Source of the DNA: Aquabacterium sp.
GTDB taxonomy: Bacteria > Pseudomonadota > Gammaproteobacteria > Burkholderiales > Burkholderiaceae_C
Assembly (NCBI GenBank): GCA_030654395.1
Contig: JAURXM010000131.1
Span: 124,001-188,000, forward strand
Direction: 5' to 3'
Length of the DNA stretch: 64,000 bases
The notes under the pieces were generated by a model. That model ran no database searches. It was not told the DNA's origin and saw nothing but the letters and a program-made list of their open reading frames with translations. Positions within the stretch are counted from its first letter, which is position 1. Each line of letters begins with the position of its first letter. Shown here in pieces: positions 52,291 through 61,853 of the stretch. A program made the translations under genes and the position numbers.

Positions 52291-52656
52291 ATGCACTGAT
52301 ACTAGGAACGCAGTTGGCGTGCGGTTAACAGGACATGGCGTACAAAGACAAACACTGGCCGCCATGGCCGCTTGAGGTGATTCACGCACCACCTGATCAA
52401 GGGGGGCGTCACCCGCCCCAAAGCGGGAAACCCCGATGGCTGAACCAACGTAGACCCACAACAATGGCGCCAGACGAAAAAAATCCCCGCTGTTGAGGCG
52501 GGGATTCAAAGAGAGATAGACAGCCCGACAGCAGTTGTAGCGCAACTGCCACCTGGTTAGCAGGCTTTGCGGACCTGCTGAAACACAGTGTAGTGACAAG
52601 CACAAGACCGTGGTCAGGCTATTTGGCGGGCAAACACAAGCCTTGGCATGTCAAGC
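52291..52656 (-). other. non-coding 3' region of the exonuclease transcript
   Basis: No convincing gene is seen. Besides the terminator at 52477-52506 there is a perfect hairpin GCAGTTG-tagcg-CAACTGC (52531-52549). The frame on the minus strand at 52063-52605 overlaps the secreted-protein gene, runs through the hairpins and has no family-like features. Confidence 0.6.
52477..52506 (-). terminator. intrinsic terminator of the exonuclease transcript
   Basis: A perfect 9-bp stem, AATCCCCGC (52482-52490) with GCGGGGATT (52498-52506), loop of seven. Read on the minus strand it is followed by seven Ts (52483-52477), so it ends transcripts coming from the exonuclease gene. Confidence 0.85.
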
Positions 52657-53610
52657 CTAGAAACTGACCACACTCTTCAAACCAGGCCGACTGGAGAACC
52701 GCTCCAGCGCGGTTTGCTGCTCAACGTCAATGCGTGCTGATCTGTTGCCATAAACGGCTGATTTAAGCCAAGCACACTCCAACTCAAGTGCCGCGTGGCT
52801 GTCCACTTGGGTGTGCCAGACCTTGCGTTCGCCATCCCAACGGTAGCCCCGTGCACGCAAGGCGTCCTTGGAGTCAAAGGGTGAGCCTGTTGCAAATACC
52901 TTGTAACTCCCCAGTTGCGCTGCGCTCAACAAGCGGGCCAAACCTGTCTCACCTGTATTAGGCAGGGGCGCAGCCAAAACGGCCAGCAAGGCGTGGCAAT
53001 CCATTTCGGCGCGGTGCGCATCGTAGAACCAGCCCAGCTCATGGGCCAAAAACTCCAGCTTGGCTGACCCCCGCCCCTGGGCTGCCCAGTCGATCTCAGC
53101 CAGAGAACAAGCCCACGGCAATTGGGCAAAAGTAGGTAGCCTCTTTTCAACAAATGCACGGTCAAAACGGGCGTTGTGGGCGATCACCAGAGAGACACCC
53201 TCCATCAAGCTCGTGATGCGTGATTCATCCAGTTTTTTACCAGCCACCATGGCATCGGTGATGCCCGTGACGCGCATGGCCTCGGCTGAAATCGGCATAC
53301 CGGGGTCTTCAAGCTCGTCATAGACGTTCAGCACCTGCAAGGGCTGCCCGGTTTGCACGTCCACGTCGACCAACAACAAGGCCAATTCGATGATGCGGTC
53401 GGTCGCTGAATCCAAGCCGGTCGTTTCGGTGTCCAGTATCAAGACTTTGGCGACGTTGCCCGTGCGTTTTCGGCCGTACTCACGCACCGGCGTCAATCGG
53501 CGCAACACGCGGTAATCAGGGTGCGCTTCAAGCACACGCGCCATGGCCTCTGGCTCGCCAAAACTGGCGTCCAGCAACATGGTGGGGTTGGGTGTGGTTT
53601 GTCTGGCCAT
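52657..53610 (-). CDS. DnaQ-like 3'-5' exonuclease (DEDDh)
   Basis: A 317-residue protein with one DEDDh exonuclease domain at about residues 55-215: LILDTETTGLD (Exo I, catalytic DxE), HNARFDRAFVEKR (Exo II Asp) and AHRAEMDCHALL (Exo III His and Asp). A further C-terminal part of about 95 residues contains DALRARGYRWDGERKVWHT, a short module that also occurs in other DnaQ-type proteins and may bind nucleic acid. It could act as proofreading-like or RNA/DNA trimming exonuclease; it is not the PolIII epsilon subunit by length and C-terminus. It is 6 bases after the YfbR-like gene and shares its operon. Confidence 0.87.
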   Translation of the reverse strand: MARQTTPNPTMLLDASFGEPEAMARVLEAHPDYRVLRRLTPVREYGRKRTGNVAKVLILDTETTGLDSATDRIIELALLLVDVDVQTGQPLQVLNVYDELEDPGMPISAEAMRVTGITDAMVAGKKLDESRITSLMEGVSLVIAHNARFDRAFVEKRLPTFAQLPWACSLAEIDWAAQGRGSAKLEFLAHELGWFYDAHRAEMDCHALLAVLAAPLPNTGETGLARLLSAAQLGSYKVFATGSPFDSKDALRARGYRWDGERKVWHTQVDSHAALELECAWLKSAVYGNRSARIDVEQQTALERFSSRPGLKSVVSF

Positions 53611-53616
53611 GTTGAT

Positions 53617-54222
53617 TCAATCACCGTGCATCAAGGAGTCCAGCGTCAGCTCAAAAGCCGAGCCAAAGGTATCCAAAAAGTAGCGCACCTCAGGGCTCAT
53701 GTGTTCGTCAATTTTGGCGCGCACCTGCAGCGTCGCTTGCTCGTACTCACGGTTGCCGTAGCGTAGCTCGGCGCGGCACTTGAGCCAGGCAGCCAAGCGG
53801 TCTGCGGCTTTGATCAAGCGGGCCTCCTCAGTTGGCCACTCGTTGTGATCCATCACACCCCGGATCGCTGGGCGCAAGGCAGGAGGCAGCAAACTCAGCA
53901 TTTCGTTGCAAACGGCCCCCTCTAAATTCGCCGTGGCATGGCGCATGGCGGGTGAGTACTTCACTGGCGTAGGCAAATCCCCGGTGATGGCCTCTGGGGC
54001 ATCGTGAAACAGCGCACGTGTGGCCACCGCATTAGGGTCAATCGGTTGATGGAACACATCCCGGCTGATGACCGCCAGCGCATGCGCCAGCACGGCCACC
54101 TCCCAGCTGTGCTGTGCCACGTCCTCCTCGACCGCATTGCGCATCAAACCCCAGCGCTTGATAAAGCGCAGGCGCGACAAGTGTGCGTAAAAAGGGCTGT
54201 GGGTAGCAGGGGGCTGGGACAT
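53617..54222 (-). CDS. YfbR-type 5'-deoxynucleotidase (HD domain)
   Basis: A 201-residue HD-domain phosphohydrolase. Metal-binding residues are seen in VAQHSWEVAVLAHALA (His), ALFHDAPEAITGDLPTPVK (His-Asp pair) and LIKAADRLAAWLKCRAE (Asp). E. coli YfbR, of similar size, removes phosphate from deoxynucleoside 5'-monophosphates. ATG 54222 is chosen; an ATG at 54243 adds seven residues. The frame upstream of that covers the divergent DUF3592 gene and is not coding. Confidence 0.88.
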   Translation of the reverse strand: MSQPPATHSPFYAHLSRLRFIKRWGLMRNAVEEDVAQHSWEVAVLAHALAVISRDVFHQPIDPNAVATRALFHDAPEAITGDLPTPVKYSPAMRHATANLEGAVCNEMLSLLPPALRPAIRGVMDHNEWPTEEARLIKAADRLAAWLKCRAELRYGNREYEQATLQVRAKIDEHMSPEVRYFLDTFGSAFELTLDSLMHGD

Positions 54223-54291
54223 AGATAACCTTGCGCTTGCCATATCAATCAAACAAGGTTCACATCTTCGCCGAAAACCACGAGCCCGAGG

Positions 54292-54711
54292 ATGCTTCAC
54301 AATCTCACTCAGATCATCATCACACCAACCATGCTGGACGACTTTGGTAAATACCTGCTCATCGCCTTCATTGTGGGCTTTGGCTTTTTGGCTTGGCGCG
54401 CATGGCACGTTAAGCAGGCCAGCCCGCAATGGCCCTACGTTGAGGGCGAGGTACTGACATCGCGTGCTTTTGCCCGCAATGAAACGGCGGATCAGCGCGG
54501 CACGCCTACCCACGAATGGCTCACAGAGGTCAGCTACAGCTACACCGTCAATGGCATCAAACTCAAGGGCAACCGCCTGCGTGCATTTGGCTTGAACCAT
54601 TTTGACGAGGCGCAGGCCCAGCAAGAGATCGCCCCCTTCCCTGTCGGCCAACGCGTCAAGGTGTACTACGACCCAGCCAACCCGGCGTCCAGCGTCCTGA
54701 TCCCCGGCTAA
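54292..54711 (+). CDS. DUF3592 membrane protein
   Basis: A 139-residue protein with one N-terminal hydrophobic segment (about residues 19-36, GKYLLIAFIVGFGFLAW) and a soluble domain with WPYVEGEVLTSR, YSYTVNGIKLKGNRLRAF and FPVGQRVKVYYDPANPASSVL, the DUF3592 pattern. The hydrophilic part is likely periplasmic. Function unknown. ATG 54331 is a possible shorter start. The next gene begins 17 bases later. Confidence 0.78.
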   Translation: MLHNLTQIIITPTMLDDFGKYLLIAFIVGFGFLAWRAWHVKQASPQWPYVEGEVLTSRAFARNETADQRGTPTHEWLTEVSYSYTVNGIKLKGNRLRAFGLNHFDEAQAQQEIAPFPVGQRVKVYYDPANPASSVLIPG

Positions 54712-54728
54712 AGCCAAACGACAACATC

Positions 54729-55097
54729 ATGAAATCAGACAAACAAACTGGCGGCCTCGTCTACTCGACTGACGTGGGACGCACGTGCCCCGAGTGCCGT
54801 TTGGCCATTGCGCAATGCGTGTGCGGCCAAACGGTGATCAACGTGTCAGCCGATGGCATCGTGCGTGTATCCAGAGAAACAAAGGGCCGCAAAGGCAAAG
54901 GCGTGACACTGGTGAAAGGCTTGGGCCTAGAGGCTGAACCGTTGACCAAATTGAGCAAGCAAATCAAGGCTACCTGTGGCTGTGGTGGCACGGTTAAGGA
55001 CGGCATCATTGAGGTACAGGGCGACCATGTCGACACGGTTGTGGCCTTCTTGCTCAAGCAGGGCTTGAAAGCCAAACGCGCAGGAGGCGCATCATGA
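54729..55097 (+). CDS. yciH: SUI1/eIF1-like translation factor, YciH
   Basis: A 122-residue protein with an N-terminal Cys-rich stretch (CPECRLAIAQCVCG, possibly metal-binding) and a SUI1 domain (RETKGRKGKGVTLVKGL, ATCGCGGTVKDGIIEVQGDH). In E. coli YciH is a stress-related inhibitor that affects initiation fidelity. The stop overlaps the ATG of the aldo/keto reductase gene by 4 bp, so they are co-translated. Confidence 0.9.
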   Translation: MKSDKQTGGLVYSTDVGRTCPECRLAIAQCVCGQTVINVSADGIVRVSRETKGRKGKGVTLVKGLGLEAEPLTKLSKQIKATCGCGGTVKDGIIEVQGDHVDTVVAFLLKQGLKAKRAGGAS

Positions 55098-56164
55098 ACA
55101 CACTCCCTCTGGTTGCACTGGGCGCGAGCGCCTTGCGCGTCACCCCTATCTGCTTGGGCACCATGACCTTTGGTGAGCAGGTCAACGAGGCCGACGCACA
55201 CGCTTTGTTAGACCATGCATTGGCGCGGGGCGTGAATTTCATCGACACGGCCGAGATGTATGCCGTACCGCCCAAGCCTGAAACCTGCGGTGCCACAGAG
55301 CGCATCATCGGCACGTGGTTCGCCTCTAGGCCTGGTGCACGCGCCAAGGTGATGTTGGCCACAAAAGTGGCGGGGCCCTCGCGCAACATGCCTTGGGTCC
55401 ACAACGGCAGCCCTGATCTGACCAAAGCAGACATCATCCAAGCCTGCGACGACAGCCTCAAACGCCTGCAGACCGATGTGATTGATCTGTACCAAATCCA
55501 TTGGCCTAATCACCATGTACCCATGTTTGGCTCGCTGTATTTTGACCCTGTGCACGACCGCGAATGCACGTCGATCCAAGTGCAGCTGGAGGCTTTGAAC
55601 GACTTGGTCAAGGCGGGCAAGGTGCGCCACATTGGTTTATCCAACGAGACGCCTTGGGGTGTGAGCGAGTTCTTGCGCGTATCCCAAGCACACGGCTTGC
55701 CCCGCGTGGTGTCGGTACAAAATCCGTATGCACTCAGCAACCGATCCGTGGACAACGGCTTGGACGAGACGCTGTACCGCAGCGGCGTGTCACTGCTGGC
55801 CTACTCGCCATTGGCCTTCGGTGCGTTGACGGGCAAGTACGATGCCTTGGGGCTGAACGATGCAGGCGATCAACCCGGTCGATTGGCTTTGTTTGGATCC
55901 ATGAAAAAGCAACGCTGGGCCAGACCGGAGGCACTGGATGTGGCCAAGCGCTACAACGCCTTGGCACGCGCTCACGGCCTGACGCCCACGCAAATGGCAC
56001 TGGCGTTTTGCTATACCAGCAAGCGCGTGGCCAGCACCATCATCGGCGTGACCACCAAAGCACAGCTGGATGACAACATCGATGCATGGGGGATCGCCTT
56101 GTCGCCCGATTTGCTTGCGCAGATTGACGCGATACGCTGGTCGCACCGCGACCCCGCCCAATAG
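55094..56164 (+). CDS. aldo/keto reductase, Tas-like
   Basis: A 356-residue TIM-barrel NADP(H)-dependent oxidoreductase. The catalytic set is seen in NFIDTAEMYAVPP (Asp, Tyr), VMLATKVAGP (Lys) and LYQIHWPNHH (His); cofactor contacts are in the C-terminal STIIGVTTKAQLDDNI. The MYAVPPKPETCGATERIIG segment is close to E. coli Tas and related reductases. The natural substrate is unknown. ATG overlaps yciH by 4 bp. Confidence 0.9.
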   Translation: MNTLPLVALGASALRVTPICLGTMTFGEQVNEADAHALLDHALARGVNFIDTAEMYAVPPKPETCGATERIIGTWFASRPGARAKVMLATKVAGPSRNMPWVHNGSPDLTKADIIQACDDSLKRLQTDVIDLYQIHWPNHHVPMFGSLYFDPVHDRECTSIQVQLEALNDLVKAGKVRHIGLSNETPWGVSEFLRVSQAHGLPRVVSVQNPYALSNRSVDNGLDETLYRSGVSLLAYSPLAFGALTGKYDALGLNDAGDQPGRLALFGSMKKQRWARPEALDVAKRYNALARAHGLTPTQMALAFCYTSKRVASTIIGVTTKAQLDDNIDAWGIALSPDLLAQIDAIRWSHRDPAQ

Positions 56165-56200
56165 TCCACACAGAGATCACCCATCGATAGCCCCATCGCC

Positions 56201-56416
56201 ATGCCTGAAAAAGAACACGACTTGGTCTTGCTGCTCACCCGCGCCATGCCTTTTGGCAAGCACAAGGGCCTCATGATTGCGGACCTGCCGAGCAACTACC
56301 TTGGCTGGTTTGCCCGCGAAGGCTTCCCTGACGGCGAGATTGGCCGGCTACTGGCCTTGATGCATGAACTCGACCACAACGACTTGACATCGCTGCTAGA
56401 TCCTTTGCGCTCATGA
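56201..56416 (+). CDS. DUF3820 family small protein
   Basis: A 71-residue protein with the DUF3820 core MPFGKHKGLMIADLPSNYL and GWFAREGFPDGEIGRLLALM. The family fold resembles a nuclease-associated or nucleic-acid-binding module and includes the Pseudomonas QSregVF-type protein. No catalytic role is assigned. The stop overlaps the ATG of the DUF3422 gene by 4 bp. Confidence 0.82.
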   Translation: MPEKEHDLVLLLTRAMPFGKHKGLMIADLPSNYLGWFAREGFPDGEIGRLLALMHELDHNDLTSLLDPLRS

Positions 56417-57738
56417 CCTCACATTGCCCACCCATTGCCCTGCCCCCAGACGACGGCTTGCGTATCACGCTGCACAACGAAGTCCACGCCCGCCCGCCTG
56501 CCCGCATCCGCCTGCCCGCCTTGGTGGTTTATGTGGCTGTGTTGAACGAGGGTATCTCTCGCGAGGTTGAATGGGCGCATCTGCGTGAGCTGCCCGGTCA
56601 GGCTGCACTGACACTGGAGCAGCTATCAGGTAATTTTTTGCGCTTGCGCTTTGCGACGCACACTCTGAAATGGGAGCGTCATACCGAGTTCACGCGCTAC
56701 TCCATCGTTCAGGCGCTGCCCGATGCCGCGCTGTCAGGCTGCCCCGAGGATGAACTGATCGGCTCACTGGTCATCGCGCCAGCTTGGCTGGCCAGCATCC
56801 CAGGGCGCACGGTGGCTGCGGTCATGATGGCCATGGTGCACGGAGACGTCGATGACCAGCCCGCGATGAACGCCTTAGCGGGGCCGTGGTTTGAAGGCCG
56901 CGACGTGTTGGCCTCGCTCATGGGTATCAGGCGATCGTGTGTGATGACCGACTTCCGACTGCGTGACAGCGGCTTTGAGCGGCTGCTGGTGGTGTCCCCC
57001 ACCAACACCTCTGAGATGCGAGCGGGGCGCCTGTCCCAGCGTTTGCTTGAGTTAGAAACCTATCGGTTGATGGCCCTGCGCGGCTTGCCCATCGCCAAAG
57101 AGTTGGGGCCGATCCTGAGCGAGGCCGAGAGCCACTTGGCCGGAATCACCGCACGCATGGAAAGTGCAGAGGCGTCTGATCAAGATTTGCTGACCACTTT
57201 GATTGGCTTGGCTGCACGCATTGAGCGCGCAACAGCGACACACATGTACCGTTTCTCAGCCACACAGGCTTACCACGGCTTGGTTGAGCAGCGCATCGAA
57301 CAGATACGCGAGACGCCCTACCCCGGTACGCAAACGATCGGTGATTTCCTGCAACGCCGCGTGTCCCCCGCGATGGCGACGGTTCAGGCCACCGCACAAA
57401 GGCTGACATCGCTGTCACAGCGTATTGAGCGCGCCAGTGCTTTGTTGCGCACCCGTGTCGACATCGCCACCGAGTCGCAAAACCAGATGCTGCTTGAGAA
57501 GCTCACCAAAGGACAAGACCTACAGCTGCGACTACAAAGCACCGTGGAGGGCCTGTCGATAGCTGCCATCGCTTACTACGTGGTCAGCTTGATTTTGTAT
57601 ACAGGCAAGTCAGCCAAAGCCTTCGGCCTACCCGTGAACCCCGAAATGCTGACGGGCGCCTTGATCCCGTTGGTGCTAGCCGGTGTGTGGTGGGGCACCA
57701 GACGAATACACAAAAAACTGCATGACACCACGCACTGA
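56413..57738 (+). CDS. DUF3422 membrane-anchored protein
   Basis: A 441-residue protein of the DUF3422 family: LHNEVHARPPARIRLPALVVYVA near the N-terminus, a central helical region rich in Glu/Arg, a heptad-like stretch (about 310-375) and two C-terminal hydrophobic helices (about 378-395 and 413-430, ALIPLVLAGVWWG). It is probably an inner-membrane protein with a large cytoplasmic part. The family is conserved in proteobacteria but has no assigned function. Confidence 0.82.
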   Translation: MTSHCPPIALPPDDGLRITLHNEVHARPPARIRLPALVVYVAVLNEGISREVEWAHLRELPGQAALTLEQLSGNFLRLRFATHTLKWERHTEFTRYSIVQALPDAALSGCPEDELIGSLVIAPAWLASIPGRTVAAVMMAMVHGDVDDQPAMNALAGPWFEGRDVLASLMGIRRSCVMTDFRLRDSGFERLLVVSPTNTSEMRAGRLSQRLLELETYRLMALRGLPIAKELGPILSEAESHLAGITARMESAEASDQDLLTTLIGLAARIERATATHMYRFSATQAYHGLVEQRIEQIRETPYPGTQTIGDFLQRRVSPAMATVQATAQRLTSLSQRIERASALLRTRVDIATESQNQMLLEKLTKGQDLQLRLQSTVEGLSIAAIAYYVVSLILYTGKSAKAFGLPVNPEMLTGALIPLVLAGVWWGTRRIHKKLHDTTH

Positions 57739-57749
57739 GGCCAACGCGT

Positions 57750-60700
57750 TCAGTCCCAACGCCAAGACAAGATGAAGTCCACTGCGTTGTCGTCCCCAGC
57801 CTGAGCCCTCACAGTCAGGCGTTGCGCCAAGCTGTAAATCAGTTGCCAGTTGCCGCTGGTGGCGGTCAGATTGCGCTCGTAGCCCACGTACCAGAACTTG
57901 GAAACCTGTTTGCCGAGGTTAACCACGGTATCGCGTACCGCGCCGTCCGTCTGCCTGACCGACAACTCGTCCAAGCCCAAAGCACCAATCAGGTTATCAG
58001 TGGGCGATGCGCCCTCCCCCGACAACAGCGCCACGGCGGCGCTTTGAAGCAAACCCAAATCAGCCCCACCAAGGCCTGTCGGGCCACGGCCCAACACCAA
58101 CCATGACAGCTTTTCTGTCTCTGACATGGCGGGGTCAGAATACAGCCGCACTCTGGGGTCTTGGGCTGTGCCTGCAATATTGACACCAACCTTGACGTCA
58201 CTGGCAAGCGCTGTGGGCGACTGAGGTCGCATGGCCAGAATGTCCAGACGCGGGTTCTCAATCGGGCCATTAAAGGCAATCGCGCCGCGCTCGATCACGA
58301 GCTTTTGGCCATACGCTGCATAGGTGCCACCCTCAACCCGCACCGTGCCATGAACAGCAGGCTTGTTGGCCGGCGTCGTCACGCGCAGTGCACCCGTCAA
58401 GAAGCCATCCAGCCCCTTGCCCTTGAGCCGCAATTGGTGCCCGAGATCCACACTCAAATTGGTCGTCAGTTTGCGTTTAGGGCCATTGGCTGCGGCCGCC
58501 TCGACCTGGTCATCCGGATCTTGGCCCGGCCGGTTGACCACATTCACGTCATCTGCAATCGTCGGCGCATCCGATCGGGTGATGTCGATCAAGCCTTCGT
58601 TGACCATCAACTGGCCATCGACTTTGATATCTTGTTCAGTTAACGAAGCCTGTGCCTCACCACTGACAACAACGCGCCTGTCGACACGCTGGAGCAAGCC
58701 AAACCGCTCCGCGGTGATTGCCAAGTGTGCTTCAGGCTGATCACCCAACCTGACTTGACCTTTGGCACTGAGGCTCCCACCTTGTAGGCCCGACTTGGCC
58801 GTGAGTTGCGTCAAATCAATGCGATCGCCTTGCAGCACCATCTGCAGCACGCCATCTGTCAAATTGACGCCCATCAGAGCCTGTGCAAGACCGAGGTTCT
58901 GCCCCAGCACCTGCCCATGGTACTGGGGTGCACCCAAGGTGCCTGCGATAGAGGCTTGGGCCTGCATCTGACCGGTGACCCGCCAGCCAGCAGGCGCCCA
59001 CCCTCCCAGTGCGCGCAGACTGCCAATTTGCAAATCAAGCTCACCCACCAAGGCATCACTGGCGGCAGGCAGCTGATCTGGGCGGCTTGCCTTGACGACC
59101 TGACTACCTTTGAGCACACCCAGAATACGGCCATCGAAATTCTCACGCACGGTCCAGATGCCATCACGTGCCTGCAAGGTGACGCGCGCATCGCGTATGC
59201 CAAGCCGCTGGGTGCTGTTGCCCACAATGGTGGGCTCAGACAAGGCGATATCGCCCGATTGACGGGTGACATCGGCGTCCACCACCCAAGGCTGCTTGAG
59301 GCTGTGCCTCAAATGGACCTGCCCGCTCAGCATCATGTCGCCGCTCCAGCCCATGTCCGGCTGCCAACGTGCCAGCAAGGCAGGCAGATTCAAGGGCAGC
59401 AGCTGCAAGGTCATATCAACCTCACCCACGGGGTCATCAGCCAAGTTGGTCCACTGCCAATCGAGCTTTTGCAGCTTCATCTCCGAGCCGATAAGCCCCA
59501 AATTTACCGAGCCCACTTTGAGCTGCCGGCCTTGGTCGTTTTGCACCCAACTCACATCAAATGGCAGCGCCTGCAACAACACCTGCGGCGTGGTGCCGCC
59601 TTTGCTCAGTAGCACATCACTGAAACGCCCCCGCCAAGTACCCGCCAGGGTCTGCAGGCCGCCATGCACATTCAAAGCCACATGAAACGGCATGGCTTTG
59701 CTGTCCAGCCGCTGCTTGAGGCCCACATCCGCAGTCAAGTGCGCGGTGTGATCACGCACGCTGCCATCCAATGTCAGCAGCGCCTGATCCAGCTGCACCT
59801 TGGCCAACTGGCCTTGCTGCACATCAATACGGACACGCGCTGGCGCATCGGCTGCGCGTGTGTCGATACGCCAATCACCCTTGGCAGACATCAACTTCAA
59901 TGGGGTGCCATTGGCGTTCACCCACTGCAGCTTGCTGATTTTGAGTTGGCCATCGGTCGTCATCAAAGGCCAAACACCGTGTGCTGTGCCTTGCGCCTCA
60001 ATCAGGCCGGATACCTGTCGTGCACCCAGCAAGGGCGCCAACGGTTGCAGCCCCTGCAGATCAGGTGCATGAACCTGCCCCGACCAATGAGCCTCTTGTC
60101 CCCAACGCAACACGCCATGAGGATCAAGGCGCCAAGGCACCTCACCTTGCCCCTGCACCTTGTTGCCACCCACATCAAAATCAATACCCACCGACATCAG
60201 CTGGCTGCTGCGTGGTGAACGCCACTGCGCATGCCCATGCAGCGGGACGCCACCCAGCAAGCTGGGCGCCATATCTGCCTTGATGTCACCACGCCAGCCT
60301 GCATCCAAGTTGATGTCAAACAAGCCAGACAGCTGATTGCGGCCCTTCACTTGCGCAGGCCAAGGGAGCCAGACTTGTGGATCGAAATCGCTGACACGCA
60401 ACTGCCCCTGCACTTGCCAGCTGGGCTGACCACCCCAGCGCAGCTGCGTATTTTTCAAATCAGCTTGGGCATCCTTGGCCCTCAAGGTCAGCGCCGATAC
60501 CCTGAACTGCCCAGGTGCATACTGACCTGACAGACTCAGCTTCACGGGCAAAGTGCTTGAGTCGGCCAAAGTATAAAAACCCTGCGCTTGCCCTGTCACA
60601 CGCGATTGAGTCGCGTCGATTTGCATGTTGCCTTGCAAGTTCAACGGTGGCGCGCGCCCATGTAAAGCCTGCGGCTGCAAACCCTGCCACTCAACGCGCA

Positions 60701-61853
60701 AATTCTCGCTGGCGCCCCAACCACCTTCAACATGCAATGAGGCCGTCGCTGACGGCGCCAACGAAGGCTTCGCTGACGGCAACTGCGCCACCACATCAGC
60801 CGAGCCCACATGCCAAAGACCTTGCATGGTTTTGGCCGCACGGGCACCTAGAAGTGTCAGATGACCTTGAAGCCGCTTCACGGGCAGACGATGGCCATCC
60901 CAAGTGCCTGCTTGCTCATTGCGAACGGCCATTTGCACGCGCACATCGTGCTGTCCAACAGGCACAACCAGCACCTCACCGTGCAAGGCTGTCTGTGGCA
61001 GTGACAGATCCAGATCAGACAAATTCAAGCCATGACCTTGCGCTTGCAACCGGGTCACAGGCCAAAGTGAGAAAGGAGCCAGATCCGCATCCAACATCAA
61101 TGCTTGCTTGGCAGCGCCCATTCTTTGCCAGCTGACTTGCCCGCGCATGACGAGCGATGCCAAAGGGCCTTGCACTGTGACCTCAGCCTGGGCTTGTGCG
61201 CTGGCTTTGGCATCCGGACTGCCTCGCGCAGACAGCTTCGCCGTGAGTGGCAGCTTGCCGGTGACACCAAGCGAGGCGTCACCAGAGAGTGTCCATCCTT
61301 GCCACTGAAGGTGCGCCAAGGTCAGTCGGTGAACGCCGCGTTGCTGCTGCGTGGTCTGTAGAGTGGCCTGTAGAGACAAAGCCGCATCCAGCGCCAGCAA
61401 GGGTGTGTCGCCCCACAATGCACTGCGCACCTCAGCCAGTTGCAGCCGCCCGATGTTGACCGCCACAGGCAGACTCAAGTCCGTCGGCACCACCGTGGGT
61501 GTGGTCGCCGGATCGGGCACCCAAATCAAGGTCATCCGATTGGCTGACAAGCGATCCATGTCGATCTTGACGTGCCAAGGTGCGGCCCAATCGGGTTGAA
61601 TACGCAGCGCGACCCACGACGGATCGGTCAACACGATGCTGCCACCCCGTGGCAACTTGATCTGCAGGCCTTGGGCTTTAAAATCCCCTAACAGCGCCCC
61701 TTGCGGCGCATGCACGGTGATGCCGGGCAGGTAGGGCAAAAAGTGGGCCGTTGCTGCGCCGTTATGCGCCAACGCCCATAAGCCAGCGACAAGCAACAAG
61801 ACCGCCGCGCTCAGTGCCATCATCGTGCGCAGGCATTTGCCGAGCCAACTCAC
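57750..61853 (-). CDS. tamB: translocation and assembly module subunit TamB
   Basis: A 1367-residue AsmA-like bridge protein. One N-terminal membrane anchor (about residues 8-28, MALSAAVLLLVAGLWALAHN) is followed by a long repetitive beta-rich periplasmic body and the C-terminal DUF490/TamB domain (KLSWLVLGRGPTGLGGADLG, GYERNLTATSGNWQLIYSLA, ending in FILSWRWD). TamB spans the periplasm and with TamA helps insert outer membrane proteins or move phospholipids to the outer membrane. It overlaps tamA by 4 bp. Confidence 0.93.
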   Translation of the reverse strand: MSWLGKCLRTMMALSAAVLLLVAGLWALAHNGAATAHFLPYLPGITVHAPQGALLGDFKAQGLQIKLPRGGSIVLTDPSWVALRIQPDWAAPWHVKIDMDRLSANRMTLIWVPDPATTPTVVPTDLSLPVAVNIGRLQLAEVRSALWGDTPLLALDAALSLQATLQTTQQQRGVHRLTLAHLQWQGWTLSGDASLGVTGKLPLTAKLSARGSPDAKASAQAQAEVTVQGPLASLVMRGQVSWQRMGAAKQALMLDADLAPFSLWPVTRLQAQGHGLNLSDLDLSLPQTALHGEVLVVPVGQHDVRVQMAVRNEQAGTWDGHRLPVKRLQGHLTLLGARAAKTMQGLWHVGSADVVAQLPSAKPSLAPSATASLHVEGGWGASENLRVEWQGLQPQALHGRAPPLNLQGNMQIDATQSRVTGQAQGFYTLADSSTLPVKLSLSGQYAPGQFRVSALTLRAKDAQADLKNTQLRWGGQPSWQVQGQLRVSDFDPQVWLPWPAQVKGRNQLSGLFDINLDAGWRGDIKADMAPSLLGGVPLHGHAQWRSPRSSQLMSVGIDFDVGGNKVQGQGEVPWRLDPHGVLRWGQEAHWSGQVHAPDLQGLQPLAPLLGARQVSGLIEAQGTAHGVWPLMTTDGQLKISKLQWVNANGTPLKLMSAKGDWRIDTRAADAPARVRIDVQQGQLAKVQLDQALLTLDGSVRDHTAHLTADVGLKQRLDSKAMPFHVALNVHGGLQTLAGTWRGRFSDVLLSKGGTTPQVLLQALPFDVSWVQNDQGRQLKVGSVNLGLIGSEMKLQKLDWQWTNLADDPVGEVDMTLQLLPLNLPALLARWQPDMGWSGDMMLSGQVHLRHSLKQPWVVDADVTRQSGDIALSEPTIVGNSTQRLGIRDARVTLQARDGIWTVRENFDGRILGVLKGSQVVKASRPDQLPAASDALVGELDLQIGSLRALGGWAPAGWRVTGQMQAQASIAGTLGAPQYHGQVLGQNLGLAQALMGVNLTDGVLQMVLQGDRIDLTQLTAKSGLQGGSLSAKGQVRLGDQPEAHLAITAERFGLLQRVDRRVVVSGEAQASLTEQDIKVDGQLMVNEGLIDITRSDAPTIADDVNVVNRPGQDPDDQVEAAAANGPKRKLTTNLSVDLGHQLRLKGKGLDGFLTGALRVTTPANKPAVHGTVRVEGGTYAAYGQKLVIERGAIAFNGPIENPRLDILAMRPQSPTALASDVKVGVNIAGTAQDPRVRLYSDPAMSETEKLSWLVLGRGPTGLGGADLGLLQSAAVALLSGEGASPTDNLIGALGLDELSVRQTDGAVRDTVVNLGKQVSKFWYVGYERNLTATSGNWQLIYSLAQRLTVRAQAGDDNAVDFILSWRWD

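Noticed and set aside
52063..52605. 180-codon open frame on the minus strand overlapping the start of the 224-residue secreted-protein gene
   Set aside because: It runs out of frame through a well-supported signal peptide gene, its ribosome site, the exonuclease terminator and another hairpin, and its translation shows no family features.
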